Shown: positions 35,412 to 45,519, counted from the first letter of the stretch. The stretch: 64,000 nucleotides of DNA from an uncultured Gammaproteobacteria bacterium (GCA_947258715.1 CAMYJH010000003.1:98735-162734), one strand, 5' to 3'. The notes: generated by a model from the sequence alone, not told the origin. Made by a program: numbers and translations.

Positions 35412-36920
35412 TCAGTCCAGCGCGTCGATAAAGGGGTCGATCTGGTCCAAGAATTCGGCCGCGCGGGAAATGTCCTGCGCTATTTCCCGATCTTCCTTCC
35501 AGAATTCGATGCGCTCCCGCACAGCGGCGTGCAGCGCCTCCAGCGCAGCGCTGGTGCGCATTGGCCGCAGCAGATCGATTCCCTGGGCAGCGCAGAGCAA
35601 CTCTATGGAAAGGATCGTCGTCGTATTGGAAACAATGGTCCCCAGCTTGAGAGCGGCACCCATGCCCATGGACACGTGATCTTCTTTGTCCGCCGACGTC
35701 GGAATCGAGTCAACCGACGCCGGGTGCGCCAGTCCCTTGCTCTCGCTGGCGAGAGCGGCGGCGGTGACTTGGGCGATCATAAATCCAGAATTGAGGCCGG
35801 CATCTTTTACCAAGAATGGAGGCAATCCCGAAAACGCCGTGTTGGTGAGTTTCTCTATTCGCCGCTCGCTGATGGTGCCGAGTTCCGCCACCGCCATGCC
35901 CAGAATGTCCGCTGCAATGGCAATGGGCTGGCCATGAAAATTGCCGCCGGAAATGATTACACCGTCCTCGGGAAAAATGAGCGGGTTGTCGGTCACCGCG
36001 TTCAACTCGATGGCGAGCTTGCTTTCCACATCGAACAACACGTCCCGCGCCGCGCCGTGGACCTGCGGCGCACAGCGCAAGCTGTAAGGATCCTGAACGC
36101 GCACGTCTCCGATGCGATGGGATTCGCGTATCTCAGAGCCGGAAAGAAGCGTGAACAGGTTATTGGCGCTCGCGCGCTGACCGGCATAAGGTCTCAAGGC
36201 GTGGAGCCGGGGATCGAAAGCGGCGTCGGTCCCGCGCAGGGCGTCCACGGACATGGCGGCGACCAGATCCGCGATACGCACCAGCCTTCGAACCGCAATC
36301 ACCGCGTTCGCAAGCAGCGCCGTCATGGCCTGGGTACCGTTGATTAGAGCGAGTCCTTCCTTGGGCTCGAGGGTGAAAGGTTCGAGTCCCGCGCGGGCAA
36401 GACCTTCCGTGGCGGCGACCGTTTCTTCTCCCACCAGCATGCTGCCCTTGCCTAAAAGCGGCAGCGCAAGATGCGCGAGCGGCGCCAAGTCGCCACTGGC
36501 GCCGACGGATCCGCGGCTTGGCACCAGCGGCAATACATTCGCATTCAGCAACGAAAGCAGCGCATCGATAATTTCCGGGCGCACGCCGGAATGGCCCCGT
36601 GCAAGAGTGTTTGCGCGCAGCAGGAGCATGCCACGAACCGCGGCCGGGTCCAGCGGCGCTCCCACCCCGGCACAATGACTCAGGATTAGACGTTCTTGCA
36701 GCAGCGCCAGCTTGTCCGCCGCGATTCTCACCCTGGCCAGATCGCCGAATCCGGTGTTGACTCCGTAAACCGGCTCTTCTTGATCCAGCGTCTCGAGCAC
36801 GGTCTGACGCGCGGCCTCGACACGATCCCGGGCCATGTTATCCAGCACACAGCGCGACCCGTCAAAGACAATCGCGCGATAACGTTCTAGGTCGAGGCTC
36901 TTGCCATCAACGACGAGCAA
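35412..36920 (-). CDS. hutH: histidine ammonia-lyase
   Basis: First step of histidine breakdown: L-histidine to urocanate and ammonia. It is 502 residues. The Ala-Ser-Gly triad that cyclises into the MIO cofactor is present (GSVGASGDLAPLAHL), as are the catalytic Tyr in YGVNTGFG, DPYSLRCAPQVHG and the Glu in SADKEDHVSMG, so it should be active. It starts at a TTG at 36920: an in-frame TAG lies just upstream and AGAGGA precedes the TTG by 8 bases. It converges on the YbaK-like gene, with 6 bases between them. Confidence 0.95.
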   Translation of the reverse strand: MLVVDGKSLDLERYRAIVFDGSRCVLDNMARDRVEAARQTVLETLDQEEPVYGVNTGFGDLARVRIAADKLALLQERLILSHCAGVGAPLDPAAVRGMLLLRANTLARGHSGVRPEIIDALLSLLNANVLPLVPSRGSVGASGDLAPLAHLALPLLGKGSMLVGEETVAATEGLARAGLEPFTLEPKEGLALINGTQAMTALLANAVIAVRRLVRIADLVAAMSVDALRGTDAAFDPRLHALRPYAGQRASANNLFTLLSGSEIRESHRIGDVRVQDPYSLRCAPQVHGAARDVLFDVESKLAIELNAVTDNPLIFPEDGVIISGGNFHGQPIAIAADILGMAVAELGTISERRIEKLTNTAFSGLPPFLVKDAGLNSGFMIAQVTAAALASESKGLAHPASVDSIPTSADKEDHVSMGMGAALKLGTIVSNTTTILSIELLCAAQGIDLLRPMRTSAALEALHAAVRERIEFWKEDREIAQDISRAAEFLDQIDPFIDALD

Positions 36921-38069
36921 ATAATCCGTCCTCTATTCTTCTAAGGCGCTATTTTGTGGGGGGCATTGTGCGCAGCGCGCCAGCAATTATGGGTCCAATG
37001 CTCAGGTGATCGCTATCCCGTGAGTGCAGTTACGAAGCATTGGGCAAGCGGAATGTAGTCTGAATTTGGAAGCGAGAAGAATCGAAGAAACTCGGGCGTC
37101 GAGATTAGTCCGGCAACGAAGCTTTCCAGCAGCGACTGACTCACTGGATGCAAGCGTAGCGGAAATTCGCACAAAATCATCGCAACTTCAGGGGGCATGC
37201 GCATCCTCCCATCCGAGCAGCCACCCCCGCGGGTGGGGAAAGCGTTAATCAGAAGCCTAGCGACAAAGCGGAGTTATTTCAAAGCCATTCACTACATCTT
37301 TGCTCGCTGAAGCCTCCCAGCTCGCCCCGCCCCGAGAATTCGAGCGTGGACTCTCGGTATGCTTCCACCACGTCAGATTGAATGCTCCCCGGTGCCGGGG
37401 CGTCGTCGGCGTCTTCCGCCTCCCGCTGCTCGAAGGATTGCCTGATCCCGATTCTCGGACTGAAAAATGGCCTCCGACAGTGCTCAAGCATGTGATCGGT
37501 ATAGCTGCGAACGAACGACGATTTAAATAGCAGATTCGGAACTAACAACCGCGGGCGTTTTGGTCTGCGGCCGAAACAGCCTCGAGGCGGCGAACTCCGA
37601 CGGCACGACGTGCCAGTACTCATATTGGAAGTCGCGCATGGCCTTGACACCACGAGAGCTTGCGCGCTCCAGACAACGATTGAGAACGTTGAATAGTTTT
37701 TCCGTGTTGCACAGCGGCATATAGTCCATTAACGGCATGATGACTTTGTTCTCGCCGTGCGCTTTGAGACCGAGCCCGACCGAGCCATGATCTTCTTCGA
37801 GGCTCAAGTCTAAACTATCGATATCTGCTTTCTGAAGAAAAAGCAGTTCAATACTTGAAATGGCGCTTTTTTGTGTAACCAGATCCTGGCGCCGAACGCA
37901 GCCGGAGTAAACGAGAGCAAAAGTCCAATCCCAAGGACCGCAATCTACGACCGGAGCAAGCGAATGAATAAAGTACAGCTGGGGAAGTCGCGTCGCGACG
38001 CGCGGCGCTGAGTTTCGAGGTTGCGAAGTCTATGAACCCCGACTGAACTTCGGGATGGTCGTTGTTGGA
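36921..38069. other. 1.15 kb region without a clear gene; possible degenerate minus-strand gene
   Basis: The best candidate frame reads on the minus strand from about 38029 (after a TAG) to TAA at 37523-37525. It contains protein-like stretches such as VDCGPWDWTFALVYSGC, SAISSIELLFLQKADI, IMPLMDYMPLCNTEKLF and FQYEYWHVVPSEFAASRLF. It has no ATG or GTG near its start; the first usable start is TTG at 37807, giving 94 residues. Further protein-like segments lie at 37279-37500 and 37013-37204 in other frames. I do not recognise a family. A decayed gene is the simplest reading. Confidence 0.4.
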
Positions 38070-40472
38070 TCAGGCGGCGCGCGCGGAAAAATCGACCTCG
38101 CCCAGGTCGTCCAGCATCCGGGGCCGCCCGATTCCGTACCCCTGAGCATAGTCGACGCCGATTTGACGCAGTACTTTGAGGATCTCCTCGTCTTCGACAA
38201 ACTCGGCAATGGTCTTCTTGCCCATGACCTGGCCAATTTCGTTGATTGACTGCACCATGGCGCGATTAATGGGATCTTTGGCGATATCGCGGATAAATAC
38301 GCCGTCAATCTTGAGGAAATCCACTGGAAGAGTCTTCAGATAAGCGTAAGACGACATACCACTGCCAAAATCGTCCAGGGCGAACAGGCATCCGAGGGAA
38401 CGTAGCGACTCGAAGAATCTAACTGCATCCGAAAGATTCGCGATGGCTGCCGTCTCGGTGATTTCAAAACATATCTTGTTTGCAGGTATATGGCCCTGCT
38501 TGAAGACCGAAGTCAGGTAATCGAGCAGATCCTCGTTGACAAGAGATTGTCCGGAAATGTTGATGGAACAGAAGTTCAGGGAATCTAGCTTGCCAGGGTG
38601 TCGCTTGAACCAGTCGAAGGCGGTTCCAACCACCCACCTATCAATACGGCTGGCCATATCGTAACGCTCGGCGGCGCTCAAGAACGCGCCCGGCGGGTGA
38701 AACGTGTCAGGATCGTCTTCGTTGACGATTCGAAGCAGCAGTTCTCCGTGGTGGCTTCCGTTTCGGATCATCGTCGATACCGGCGCGATGGGCTGAAATG
38801 CCAGCCGCATGCTGCCGTGCTCCAAGGCGTTATTAATGCGCCCGACCCATTGCATCTCCCCCTGCATGCGCGCAACTTCCAGATCTCCGGGCTCGCAGAC
38901 GTGGATCCGGTTCCGGCCGTGACCCTTAGCCGCGTAGCAGCCTGAATCGGCGAGCCGGAGCAGATCCGTTACCGTCTCCTCGCCGGAAGTAATAGGCACC
39001 AGGCCAACGCTTGCGCCTATCGTGAAAGTCTTGTCTTCCCAGCTAAAACGGAAGGTGCGAACAGCATCCAGCACCTCATCCGCAATCTTGCGCGCCTCTT
39101 CGCTGGGACAGCGTTCGATCAGAATGCCAAACTCATCACCGCCGAGCCTGGCGATCGTATCGGAACGCCGCACCTTCGTTTTCAGTATGCTCCCCAGCTG
39201 TTTGAGCAGCGCGTCGCCGGCGACATGGCCGCAGCTGTCGTTGATGATTTTGAACTGGTCCAAGTCCAGATAGCACAGAGCGTGCTCGCAGTCTTCCTCG
39301 GCGGAGGCGCTGATTGCGGTCTCTACGCGCCGCTCGAACTCGCGGCGGTTGACTAGTCCCGTAAGCGCGTCGTGGCTGGCCTGGTAGCTCAACCGCTCGG
39401 ACATGGCATGAGATTCTGTGACGTCCTGGATTTGGGAGATGGCATGAATGGGCGCGTCGCCGCTGTCCCGCACCACCGAGACGCTCAGCAGTCCCCATAT
39501 AGTCTTACCGTCTCTGTGGCGAAAGCGTTTTTCGACCTGGTAATGATCGACCTCGCCGTTGATCATGGACCGGTACTTTTTCAAACTCATTTCGACGTCG
39601 TCAGGATGCGTGATGTCCTTAAACAGGCTGCCGTTCAGCTCGCTGGGCTCGTAGCCGAGCATTGCTTCGAAGATCCGGTTGAGTTCGAAAAAACGGCCCT
39701 CTGAATCCAGAAGGGCCATGGCGATGGGCGCATCGTCGAAAGCGCTTCTGAAACGTGCCTCGCTTTTTCTCAGCGCCGCTTCGACCTCAAGGCGTTCCTG
39801 GATCTCGTCCTCCAACTGCAGGTTTGTCGCCTCGGTTTTCTCCTTGGCGCGGGATACGCGTTTGACCAGGTCGGATTTTTCGAATCCCAATTTCAACGCC
39901 CGCACCGTGCTGCGCTGAAAATGCACCGCGAGTCCAACCATGACCACGGCGTAGACCAGCGCCAGCATCGCCATGGAAAAATAAACCTCATTACCGCTTC
40001 CGAGCAGCCACAGCGTCATCGGCGTGGACGAGGTGAACATGAAAGCCAGGAATGCAGACAGCAGTGGCGCCAGCAACGGAATCGCGGCCAGGGTGACGCC
40101 GCCAAGGGCAAAGCAGATGAGAAGCAGATACTCGGCGGACACCTGGGGCGCAAAGAGGAGGCCGGTCAGGCCCCAAACGCAACCCATGATCATTGAGCCG
40201 ACGATGGTGGCGTAACGCCAGATTTCGCGACGGCGCTTCCGCTTTGGCTGGCGATAGTAGGCTACGGCAACAACCGAGCGTAGAAAACTGCCGAGCAACA
40301 GCGCCAAAATCCATGCAATAAGTGACGCACGAGTCACGACGCCGGAAAGCGCGAAGGCGAGAACGGCTCCGACGCCCAAGTTGCCCAGAATGGCAAACTT
40401 GCCCTGGTCGTATAGATATCGAACCCGATTCCGCCCGACGTAGCTGTTCCGCTGCTGGTCTCTATCCACCAT
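38070..40472 (-). CDS. membrane PAS-GGDEF-EAL cyclic-di-GMP protein
   Basis: An 800-residue protein with about five or six N-terminal membrane helices (30-190), a coiled coil (about 195-235), PAS/PAC (240-355), GGDEF (365-530) and EAL (540-795). The cyclase motif RLGGDEFG is intact. The EAL motif reads GELLLR (Leu for Ala/Val), while FEITETAAI, LDDFGSG, KIDGVFI and the late Glu in AEFVEDEE are kept, so phosphodiesterase activity is plausible. Substrate-level balance cannot be predicted. The gene is isolated, with its promoter in the 40473-40868 gap. Confidence 0.9.
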   Translation of the reverse strand: MVDRDQQRNSYVGRNRVRYLYDQGKFAILGNLGVGAVLAFALSGVVTRASLIAWILALLLGSFLRSVVAVAYYRQPKRKRRREIWRYATIVGSMIMGCVWGLTGLLFAPQVSAEYLLLICFALGGVTLAAIPLLAPLLSAFLAFMFTSSTPMTLWLLGSGNEVYFSMAMLALVYAVVMVGLAVHFQRSTVRALKLGFEKSDLVKRVSRAKEKTEATNLQLEDEIQERLEVEAALRKSEARFRSAFDDAPIAMALLDSEGRFFELNRIFEAMLGYEPSELNGSLFKDITHPDDVEMSLKKYRSMINGEVDHYQVEKRFRHRDGKTIWGLLSVSVVRDSGDAPIHAISQIQDVTESHAMSERLSYQASHDALTGLVNRREFERRVETAISASAEEDCEHALCYLDLDQFKIINDSCGHVAGDALLKQLGSILKTKVRRSDTIARLGGDEFGILIERCPSEEARKIADEVLDAVRTFRFSWEDKTFTIGASVGLVPITSGEETVTDLLRLADSGCYAAKGHGRNRIHVCEPGDLEVARMQGEMQWVGRINNALEHGSMRLAFQPIAPVSTMIRNGSHHGELLLRIVNEDDPDTFHPPGAFLSAAERYDMASRIDRWVVGTAFDWFKRHPGKLDSLNFCSINISGQSLVNEDLLDYLTSVFKQGHIPANKICFEITETAAIANLSDAVRFFESLRSLGCLFALDDFGSGMSSYAYLKTLPVDFLKIDGVFIRDIAKDPINRAMVQSINEIGQVMGKKTIAEFVEDEEILKVLRQIGVDYAQGYGIGRPRMLDDLGEVDFSARAA

Positions 40473-40868
40473 GGCGGCTTTGACGTCTTCGACCCGAAGG
40501 CCCTGGGTTTCCAGGGTATCGAATTCCTCGTTGAGCTTGGCTTCCAGACAGACCTCCGGTTAAGGTATTCGCCTGCCGCGCCCGGAGTTCGAGCTGGCGG
40601 GCGACAAAAGACCCCCGCCCCCGCGAGGCCTGTCTCGGGTGGCCGAGCGCGGTGCGGTGAGCCGGCTGCTGGGCTTTTTTCGGCAGTCCAGGGGAAAAAC
40701 TTTAGCTTTCCCAGACTGTTGCTTTACCCGCCGCCTGCGACTACGCAGCCTTGAAAAGCAAGCTGTTCCGCGGGCCTTGACGGTATAATGCCGAATCTCG
40801 TGGACGCCGAAATCGAACCGCGGAAGCGAGGATCCGGAACAAGAATCTCGAACGGCACAGGATCCGGA
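40473..40868. other. intergenic region between divergent GGDEF-EAL gene and moaA
   Basis: About 395 bases. A weak hairpin followed by a T-run (AGCC...GGCTTTTTT, 40660-40680) points in the plus direction. The 11-base word AGGATCCGGAA occurs twice shortly before the moaA ATG (about 40829 and 40860). The open frame extends from 40788 into moaA but does not look like MoaA sequence before 40869. I see no small gene. Confidence 0.45.
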
Positions 40869-41894
40869 ATGACGACATTACTGACACCAGCGAGAGACAA
40901 CTTTTCCCGTCGGCTGAAGGATCTGAGAATCTCGGTCACGGATCGGTGCAACTTTCGCTGCGCCTACTGCATGCCTCGAGAGATCTTCGGCGCCAGCCAC
41001 CAGTTCCTGGACCGCAAGGCACTCCTGACCTTTGAAGAGATTGCCAGGGTGTCGTCGCTATTTATTCAGTGTGGGGTGGAAAAAATCCGGCTCACCGGCG
41101 GGGAGCCGCTTCTTCGCCGAGACATTCACGTGCTGGTCGAGATGCTGGCGAAACTGAAGGGGATCAAGGACCTCACCTTGACCACCAACGGTTCGGTGCT
41201 GACCCCTGAACGTGCGCGACTGCTCAAACACGCGGGACTTCATCGAATCACGGTCAGCCTCGACGCTTTAGACGATCCCACCTTCAAGGCGATGAACGAC
41301 GTCGGCTTTCCGGTCGCCCGCGTGCTCGATGCCATTGAGAATGCCGCCGCTGCGAAACTCACGCCGGTGAAAGTAAACGTGGTGATCAAGCGCGGCGTGA
41401 ACGAGCACGCGGTCCTGCCCATGGCGCGACATTTCAAAGGCACGGGCCACATCGTACGATTCATCGAATACATGGACGTAGGCAACACCAACGGGTGGCG
41501 CCTGGACGACGTGGTCTCAGCGGCCGAGATCATGCGCTTGATCAACGCTGAGCTTCCCATCGAGCCGGCGAGTGCGAACTACAAAGGCGAAGTCGCAAAA
41601 CGATGGCGCTATCGGGACGGTTCAGGCGAGATCGGGATCATCTCTTCGGTCACGCAGCCTTTCTGCGCAAACTGTACCCGCGCACGGCTGTCCGCCAAAG
41701 GCCAGCTCTACACTTGCCTGTTTGCGGCAGTCAGTCACGATCTGCGCCGACTGTTGAGAAGCGAGGCCTCCGACGAGTACATTCTCGGCACCCTGCAATC
41801 CGTATGGAACCGCCGGGATGATCGCTACTCGGAGGTCCGCACCTCACGAACGGTAAACTTGCCGAAAGTGGAAATGTCCTATATCGGTGGGTAA
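40869..41894 (+). CDS. moaA: GTP 3',8-cyclase MoaA
   Basis: Radical-SAM enzyme of molybdenum-cofactor synthesis, 341 residues. The SAM cluster site is CNFRCAYC near residue 24. LTGGEPLLRRDI is conserved. The C-terminal second [4Fe-4S] site is FCANCTRARLS with a later Cys in LYTCLF, and the chain ends in Gly-Gly as required for function. The ATG at 40869 with AGGA seven bases upstream is preferred over the upstream 40788 start. It is a single gene here and converges on the DUF6498-like gene, with 13 bases between stops. Confidence 0.94.
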   Translation: MTTLLTPARDNFSRRLKDLRISVTDRCNFRCAYCMPREIFGASHQFLDRKALLTFEEIARVSSLFIQCGVEKIRLTGGEPLLRRDIHVLVEMLAKLKGIKDLTLTTNGSVLTPERARLLKHAGLHRITVSLDALDDPTFKAMNDVGFPVARVLDAIENAAAAKLTPVKVNVVIKRGVNEHAVLPMARHFKGTGHIVRFIEYMDVGNTNGWRLDDVVSAAEIMRLINAELPIEPASANYKGEVAKRWRYRDGSGEIGIISSVTQPFCANCTRARLSAKGQLYTCLFAAVSHDLRRLLRSEASDEYILGTLQSVWNRRDDRYSEVRTSRTVNLPKVEMSYIGG

Positions 41895-41907
41895 AAGCCG
41901 CCGACAT

Positions 41908-42678
41908 TCACGCTTCTAGATCGGATTCCCTGGACGCTGATTTAACCGGCGCGCGCTGCGCGCCCCGCTTAGCCACTTTTAGCTGCGCCAGGATTTGATT
42001 AAAGCTCGGCTCATCCTGGGTCGCAGGCTTGAGCTTATCTTTGTGCTCTTTCAGGTGAGCCCGGAGATCGAAGACCAGTTTCAACAGTACCAAAAGTATC
42101 AGACCCGCGAGAGGGGAGCCCAGCGACAAAAGGAAAAAGCCGCCGATGATGATGGTGACATGCAGCACAAAGATGCGGCCATAGGGACGCACCATCATAG
42201 ACTTGGCGTCAGCGTTGAGGTACTCGCCCTTGCCAACGTAGTTCCAGAAAAAAGAAAATGCGTGACTCAAGAAAAGTGCGATCAAAGGTATGCCCAAGCC
42301 GAGGTGCAGAACGGAATTCAACATCGGTTCGATATCGTTTGGAAACCTGGCCGACTCCAGCTCCTCACCGCCAAACAGCGTGAAAACGAATACGCCGTGA
42401 ACAAAAGTGAACATGCCGTAATGAAAAATGAAAAACGGAATCATGAAAATCTTGAACAACCCGTTCACGAGTTTTCCACCCGATGCCATCAGCATGCGAA
42501 GCACGTTGAGCGCGCCGATGATGACGTTCTCCGCCCAAAACAAGACCACGATTTCGAACACGGTCCAGTGCAAAATTACCGCCCCCGCCAGCGGCACCAG
42601 GTTGGCGGCGATGAGGACGATGGCAGAGTCCGTGAGCCAGGCAGGGCGGCGACTCAGGCGTGGGGAGTTGTCGTTCAC
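41908..42678 (-). CDS. DUF6498-like integral membrane protein
   Basis: A 256-residue protein with about six membrane helices between residues 18 and 205, then a charged C-terminal tail. The segment LFWAENVIIGALNVLRML and the HYGMFTFVHGVFVF block are characteristic of this uncharacterised family (DUF6498). No enzymatic motif is seen. The gene stands alone between moaA and the flavoprotein gene. Confidence 0.7.
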   Translation of the reverse strand: MNDNSPRLSRRPAWLTDSAIVLIAANLVPLAGAVILHWTVFEIVVLFWAENVIIGALNVLRMLMASGGKLVNGLFKIFMIPFFIFHYGMFTFVHGVFVFTLFGGEELESARFPNDIEPMLNSVLHLGLGIPLIALFLSHAFSFFWNYVGKGEYLNADAKSMMVRPYGRIFVLHVTIIIGGFFLLSLGSPLAGLILLVLLKLVFDLRAHLKEHKDKLKPATQDEPSFNQILAQLKVAKRGAQRAPVKSASRESDLEA

Positions 42679-42766
42679 CAGTCAAGAATAGACGCTTTCC
42701 GGGCGTCCTAACTCAAGCAATCGCGAGCGAGCCGGTCCGATGCTATGACGGAGGCCCGACCCCAGG

Positions 42767-42792
42767 GCGGGCTTTGTTAAAATTCGCGTTAC
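42767..42792. repeat. 26-base dispersed repeat, copy 1
   Basis: A 26-base word beginning GCGGGCTTTGTT and ending TTCGCGTTAC. It matches 58764-58789 at 24 of 26 positions. It lies just after the 3' end of the flavoprotein gene, in a short intergenic space. Confidence 0.75.
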
Positions 42793-42809
42793 TGGTCACG
42801 CATAACGAT

Positions 42810-43961
42810 TCATACCCATGGACAGTGCGTGGTGCCCGAACCAAACGCCTGGCCCCGTTCGTATCTACTGAAGGCGAAGGGTTTCAACTCCTCCACCGCG
42901 CTACCCAATCCGGTCATTTTGAATCCGTGGTTCGAGTCGGCAATCATGAAAACGTTGGGCAAAATCCAGTCCACGATGGGAACGTTGTCGGGCGTGAATG
43001 CGCCGATGCCCCCGTTTCTTCGCTGTTTAAAATCGGGACGAATATCTTCGAAGCGCGTCATGAACATGCCCATGCAGGCGGTGATGTAGTCGGCAAAATC
43101 CTCCCCCGCCTGGTAGGCGTCATTGGCGTGCCCGTAGGGCTCCACGCTAGCGTCCGGCCCAATCATCACCGGAATGGCGCCGCCCTGGATACCGGGTCTT
43201 TCCATGCGTTCGGTGCCATTCTTCCAGTAGACGTAGACGTTGTCCTTGAGCTCCTTGTCCTCGACCGGGTCATTGACCGGCGTATTCATCAGCTCGATGT
43301 GCAGCACCGGGGGATTACGGTTGTCTTGGGTGTAGTACGGGCCGTCGTAGTAGATCTCTCCTTCCTCCAGCCGCCAGTAGGTCCACATGTCTTTGTCTTT
43401 GACCTCGGAGCCGTCACGGTAACCCACATCGATCTTCAGCGGTTTTTGCAGCATCTTCCAGTGGTGCGGCATCCATGCACCGAGACCGAGCACCGCCACC
43501 TCGCAGCGCACGCTACCGCGGTTGGTGCGCACTGCGCTGACCTGGCCGTTGGTGATTTCGTATCCTTCGACCTCGACCCCGGAGTAGATGCTTACACCAT
43601 AGCGCTCGCCGCTGTTCTGGCTTTTGTGGATCCGTTCGTAGTCCGCAATCTGGTTCGCCTCGCCGCAGGAGATGTAGCCCACCTGCTGGAACCCGAAAGC
43701 CACGGGATCGTAGTTCCAGACGTCTACGGAATGCCGCAGGATGGCGTGAATGGGCTCGGTCATGTAAAAGTTGCGCACGCAGCCGCACGCAATTCCGGTC
43801 GCCCCGGCGCCCGGTTGAGCCTTGTCCAGAAGGAGAATGTCCCTGCCGCTGCCCTTGCCTTTGGCTTTGAGTTCCATGGCAAGGTGCCAGGCCGTGCTGA
43901 GCCCGTGCACGCCACCACCAATGACAACATAGGTGACCGATTCGGGTAATCCATTCTTCAT
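42810..43961 (-). CDS. FAD-dependent oxidoreductase (sarcosine oxidase beta / DAO family)
   Basis: A 383-residue flavoprotein with the dinucleotide motif VIGGGVHGLSTAWHLA at its N-terminus and ACGCVRNFYMTEPIHAILRHS, which is close to sarcosine oxidase beta and related amine oxidases. The C-terminal GGIGAFTPDNVPIVDWILPNVF is the FAD-closing region. Start: of two adjacent ATGs, 43961 has the better spacing from GGAGG. No alpha/gamma/delta sarcosine oxidase subunits are nearby, so it probably acts alone on an N-methylated or secondary amine. Confidence 0.82.
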   Translation of the reverse strand: MKNGLPESVTYVVIGGGVHGLSTAWHLAMELKAKGKGSGRDILLLDKAQPGAGATGIACGCVRNFYMTEPIHAILRHSVDVWNYDPVAFGFQQVGYISCGEANQIADYERIHKSQNSGERYGVSIYSGVEVEGYEITNGQVSAVRTNRGSVRCEVAVLGLGAWMPHHWKMLQKPLKIDVGYRDGSEVKDKDMWTYWRLEEGEIYYDGPYYTQDNRNPPVLHIELMNTPVNDPVEDKELKDNVYVYWKNGTERMERPGIQGGAIPVMIGPDASVEPYGHANDAYQAGEDFADYITACMGMFMTRFEDIRPDFKQRRNGGIGAFTPDNVPIVDWILPNVFMIADSNHGFKMTGLGSAVEELKPFAFSRYERGQAFGSGTTHCPWV

Positions 43962-44139
43962 CATGGCCTCCGGGTCAGGCCCGGCCGGAACGGGACTCGA
44001 GTGGAAACGCTGGCAGTATAGCTCCGGTACCGCCGGCCCGGAACGGCCGCAACCAGTGAAATAGTTTCGGGCTCTCGATGTATTGCCCTGAGTTAACAAG
44101 CAAAATTTGTCATATCTCTTGAACCACACATCTGAATAA

Positions 44140-44640
44140 ATGTCGATTTCTCACGACCGTTTATCTCGCATGATCGAGCGCCTTTGTACACAGCGCGCCT
44201 GCCTGCGCTTCGCCGGCGCAGCCGTCGCTGACCGCGCAGGCGCGATACTGGAGATCGGGCTTGGAAAAGGCCGCACCTATGATTTTCTGCGTAAGCAGTT
44301 TCCGCAGCGGGAAATCTTTGCCTTCGACAGGACCCTGCACTGCGCCGAAGACGTGCGCCCGGACCCGGAGCACCTGATCCTCGGAGAATTCCTCATCACT
44401 CTTCCGGCGCACGCAGCGCGCACGGGGCATACAGCGGCTCTTGCGCACGCCGATATCGGCAGCGAAGATCCTGCACGCGACGCGCGCCTGGCCAACTCCA
44501 TCGCGCCGCTGATCGACAGGCTGGTGCAACGCGAGGGCCTGGTCTTGACCGACCGTGCGATGTCGATGCCCGCATGGATCCGGCTACCGCTTCCGCCCGA
44601 TGCCGGCGACTGGCCTTATTACATCTACGAAGTGGGCTGA
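44140..44640 (+). CDS. class I SAM-dependent methyltransferase
   Basis: A 166-residue protein with the SAM-binding motif I AILEIGLGKGRTYDFL near residue 38, then FAFDRTLHC at the ribose-binding position. It is short for a methyltransferase but complete for the small single-domain type. Substrate unknown. It is divergent from the flavoprotein and convergent with the PhnD-like gene. Confidence 0.78.
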   Translation: MSISHDRLSRMIERLCTQRACLRFAGAAVADRAGAILEIGLGKGRTYDFLRKQFPQREIFAFDRTLHCAEDVRPDPEHLILGEFLITLPAHAARTGHTAALAHADIGSEDPARDARLANSIAPLIDRLVQREGLVLTDRAMSMPAWIRLPLPPDAGDWPYYIYEVG

Positions 44641-44683
44641 CGTGGTGTACAAAACGGGGCCTGGCGGCGTTGTTCTCGCAGCT

Positions 44684-45499
44684 TCAGCGGATCTTGTTAT
44701 AGCCCCATTCCGCCGCCGCGGATTCCATCTCCAGAACCACTTGGTAGTCTTCGAGCGCCGTGTCATCCACGCCATCAATCAACAGTGCTGCGCGGATCTC
44801 TTCACCTACGGTATCCCCAAGCGCCTCGTGCACCGCGGCGCGCAGACGGTCGAACTGATCCGCATCAAGATCTACACGAGTCACGAACGGCAATCCGGGG
44901 CAGCGCGGTGTGTAGCTCATCACGCGAGTTCCTTCGAGGGCGGAAGGCCGATAACGGCTGAGCAAGGCGTGGGTCACGCAATCCACCGCACAGATGTCTG
45001 CCTCGCCGGCGGCGACGGATGTGATGCTGTTGATGTGGCTGCCGGTCAACCTGACTTTGGAGAAAAAACGACTGTTCTTCGCCGCCGGCGCTATCAGCGC
45101 CCGCAGGGCGTTGTAGCCGGACTGTGAATGTGGAGAATTCACTGCGCACACCGCACCCCGATAGGCGCCAATATCTTGGTGCTCTATCTCAGCCCGCACC
45201 AAGACGAGGCTGCAATAGTCAGAACCTCGGCATCCTGCGGCGAGATAGCGAGGGGTCCCCACCAGGCGCAGCACGGAGCGGTACTGGTGCAGCATTGGAT
45301 AGCCGCAGGTCTGGCTGAACAGCAGGTTGTGTCGGCTCCAAAGCAGATGGTAGGGATCCTGTCGGGTGAGGGAATGCGGAACGTCTTCAACTCCTTCACG
45401 CCGCATGGCGCGTGCCAAATGCCGCCATAGCCCATCCGTCTGCGCGCGGAGCTCGTGAAGATCGTACATGGGCAGACTGGCGGTTGCGGTCATCTTCAT
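44684..45499 (-). CDS. PhnD-like substrate-binding protein without signal peptide
   Basis: A 271-residue protein of the phosphate/phosphonate-type periplasmic binding fold (PhnD/SsuA-like): CGYPML, GAVCAVNSPHSQSGYNALR, VRLTGSHINSITSVAAGEADICAVDCVTH. There is no signal peptide or lipobox, and no permease or ATPase genes adjoin it, so it may act as a cytoplasmic ligand-binding or regulatory protein. It is downstream of the XRE regulator, 20 bases away, on the same strand. Confidence 0.8.
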   Translation of the reverse strand: MKMTATASLPMYDLHELRAQTDGLWRHLARAMRREGVEDVPHSLTRQDPYHLLWSRHNLLFSQTCGYPMLHQYRSVLRLVGTPRYLAAGCRGSDYCSLVLVRAEIEHQDIGAYRGAVCAVNSPHSQSGYNALRALIAPAAKNSRFFSKVRLTGSHINSITSVAAGEADICAVDCVTHALLSRYRPSALEGTRVMSYTPRCPGLPFVTRVDLDADQFDRLRAAVHEALGDTVGEEIRAALLIDGVDDTALEDYQVVLEMESAAAEWGYNKIR

Positions 45500-45519
45500 T
45501 TACATCGCGCGTCGAGAAT

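Noticed and set aside
42660..43949. A 429-codon plus-strand frame across the flavoprotein gene
   Set aside because: Antisense shadow; the minus strand encodes a conserved FAD protein with a ribosome site.
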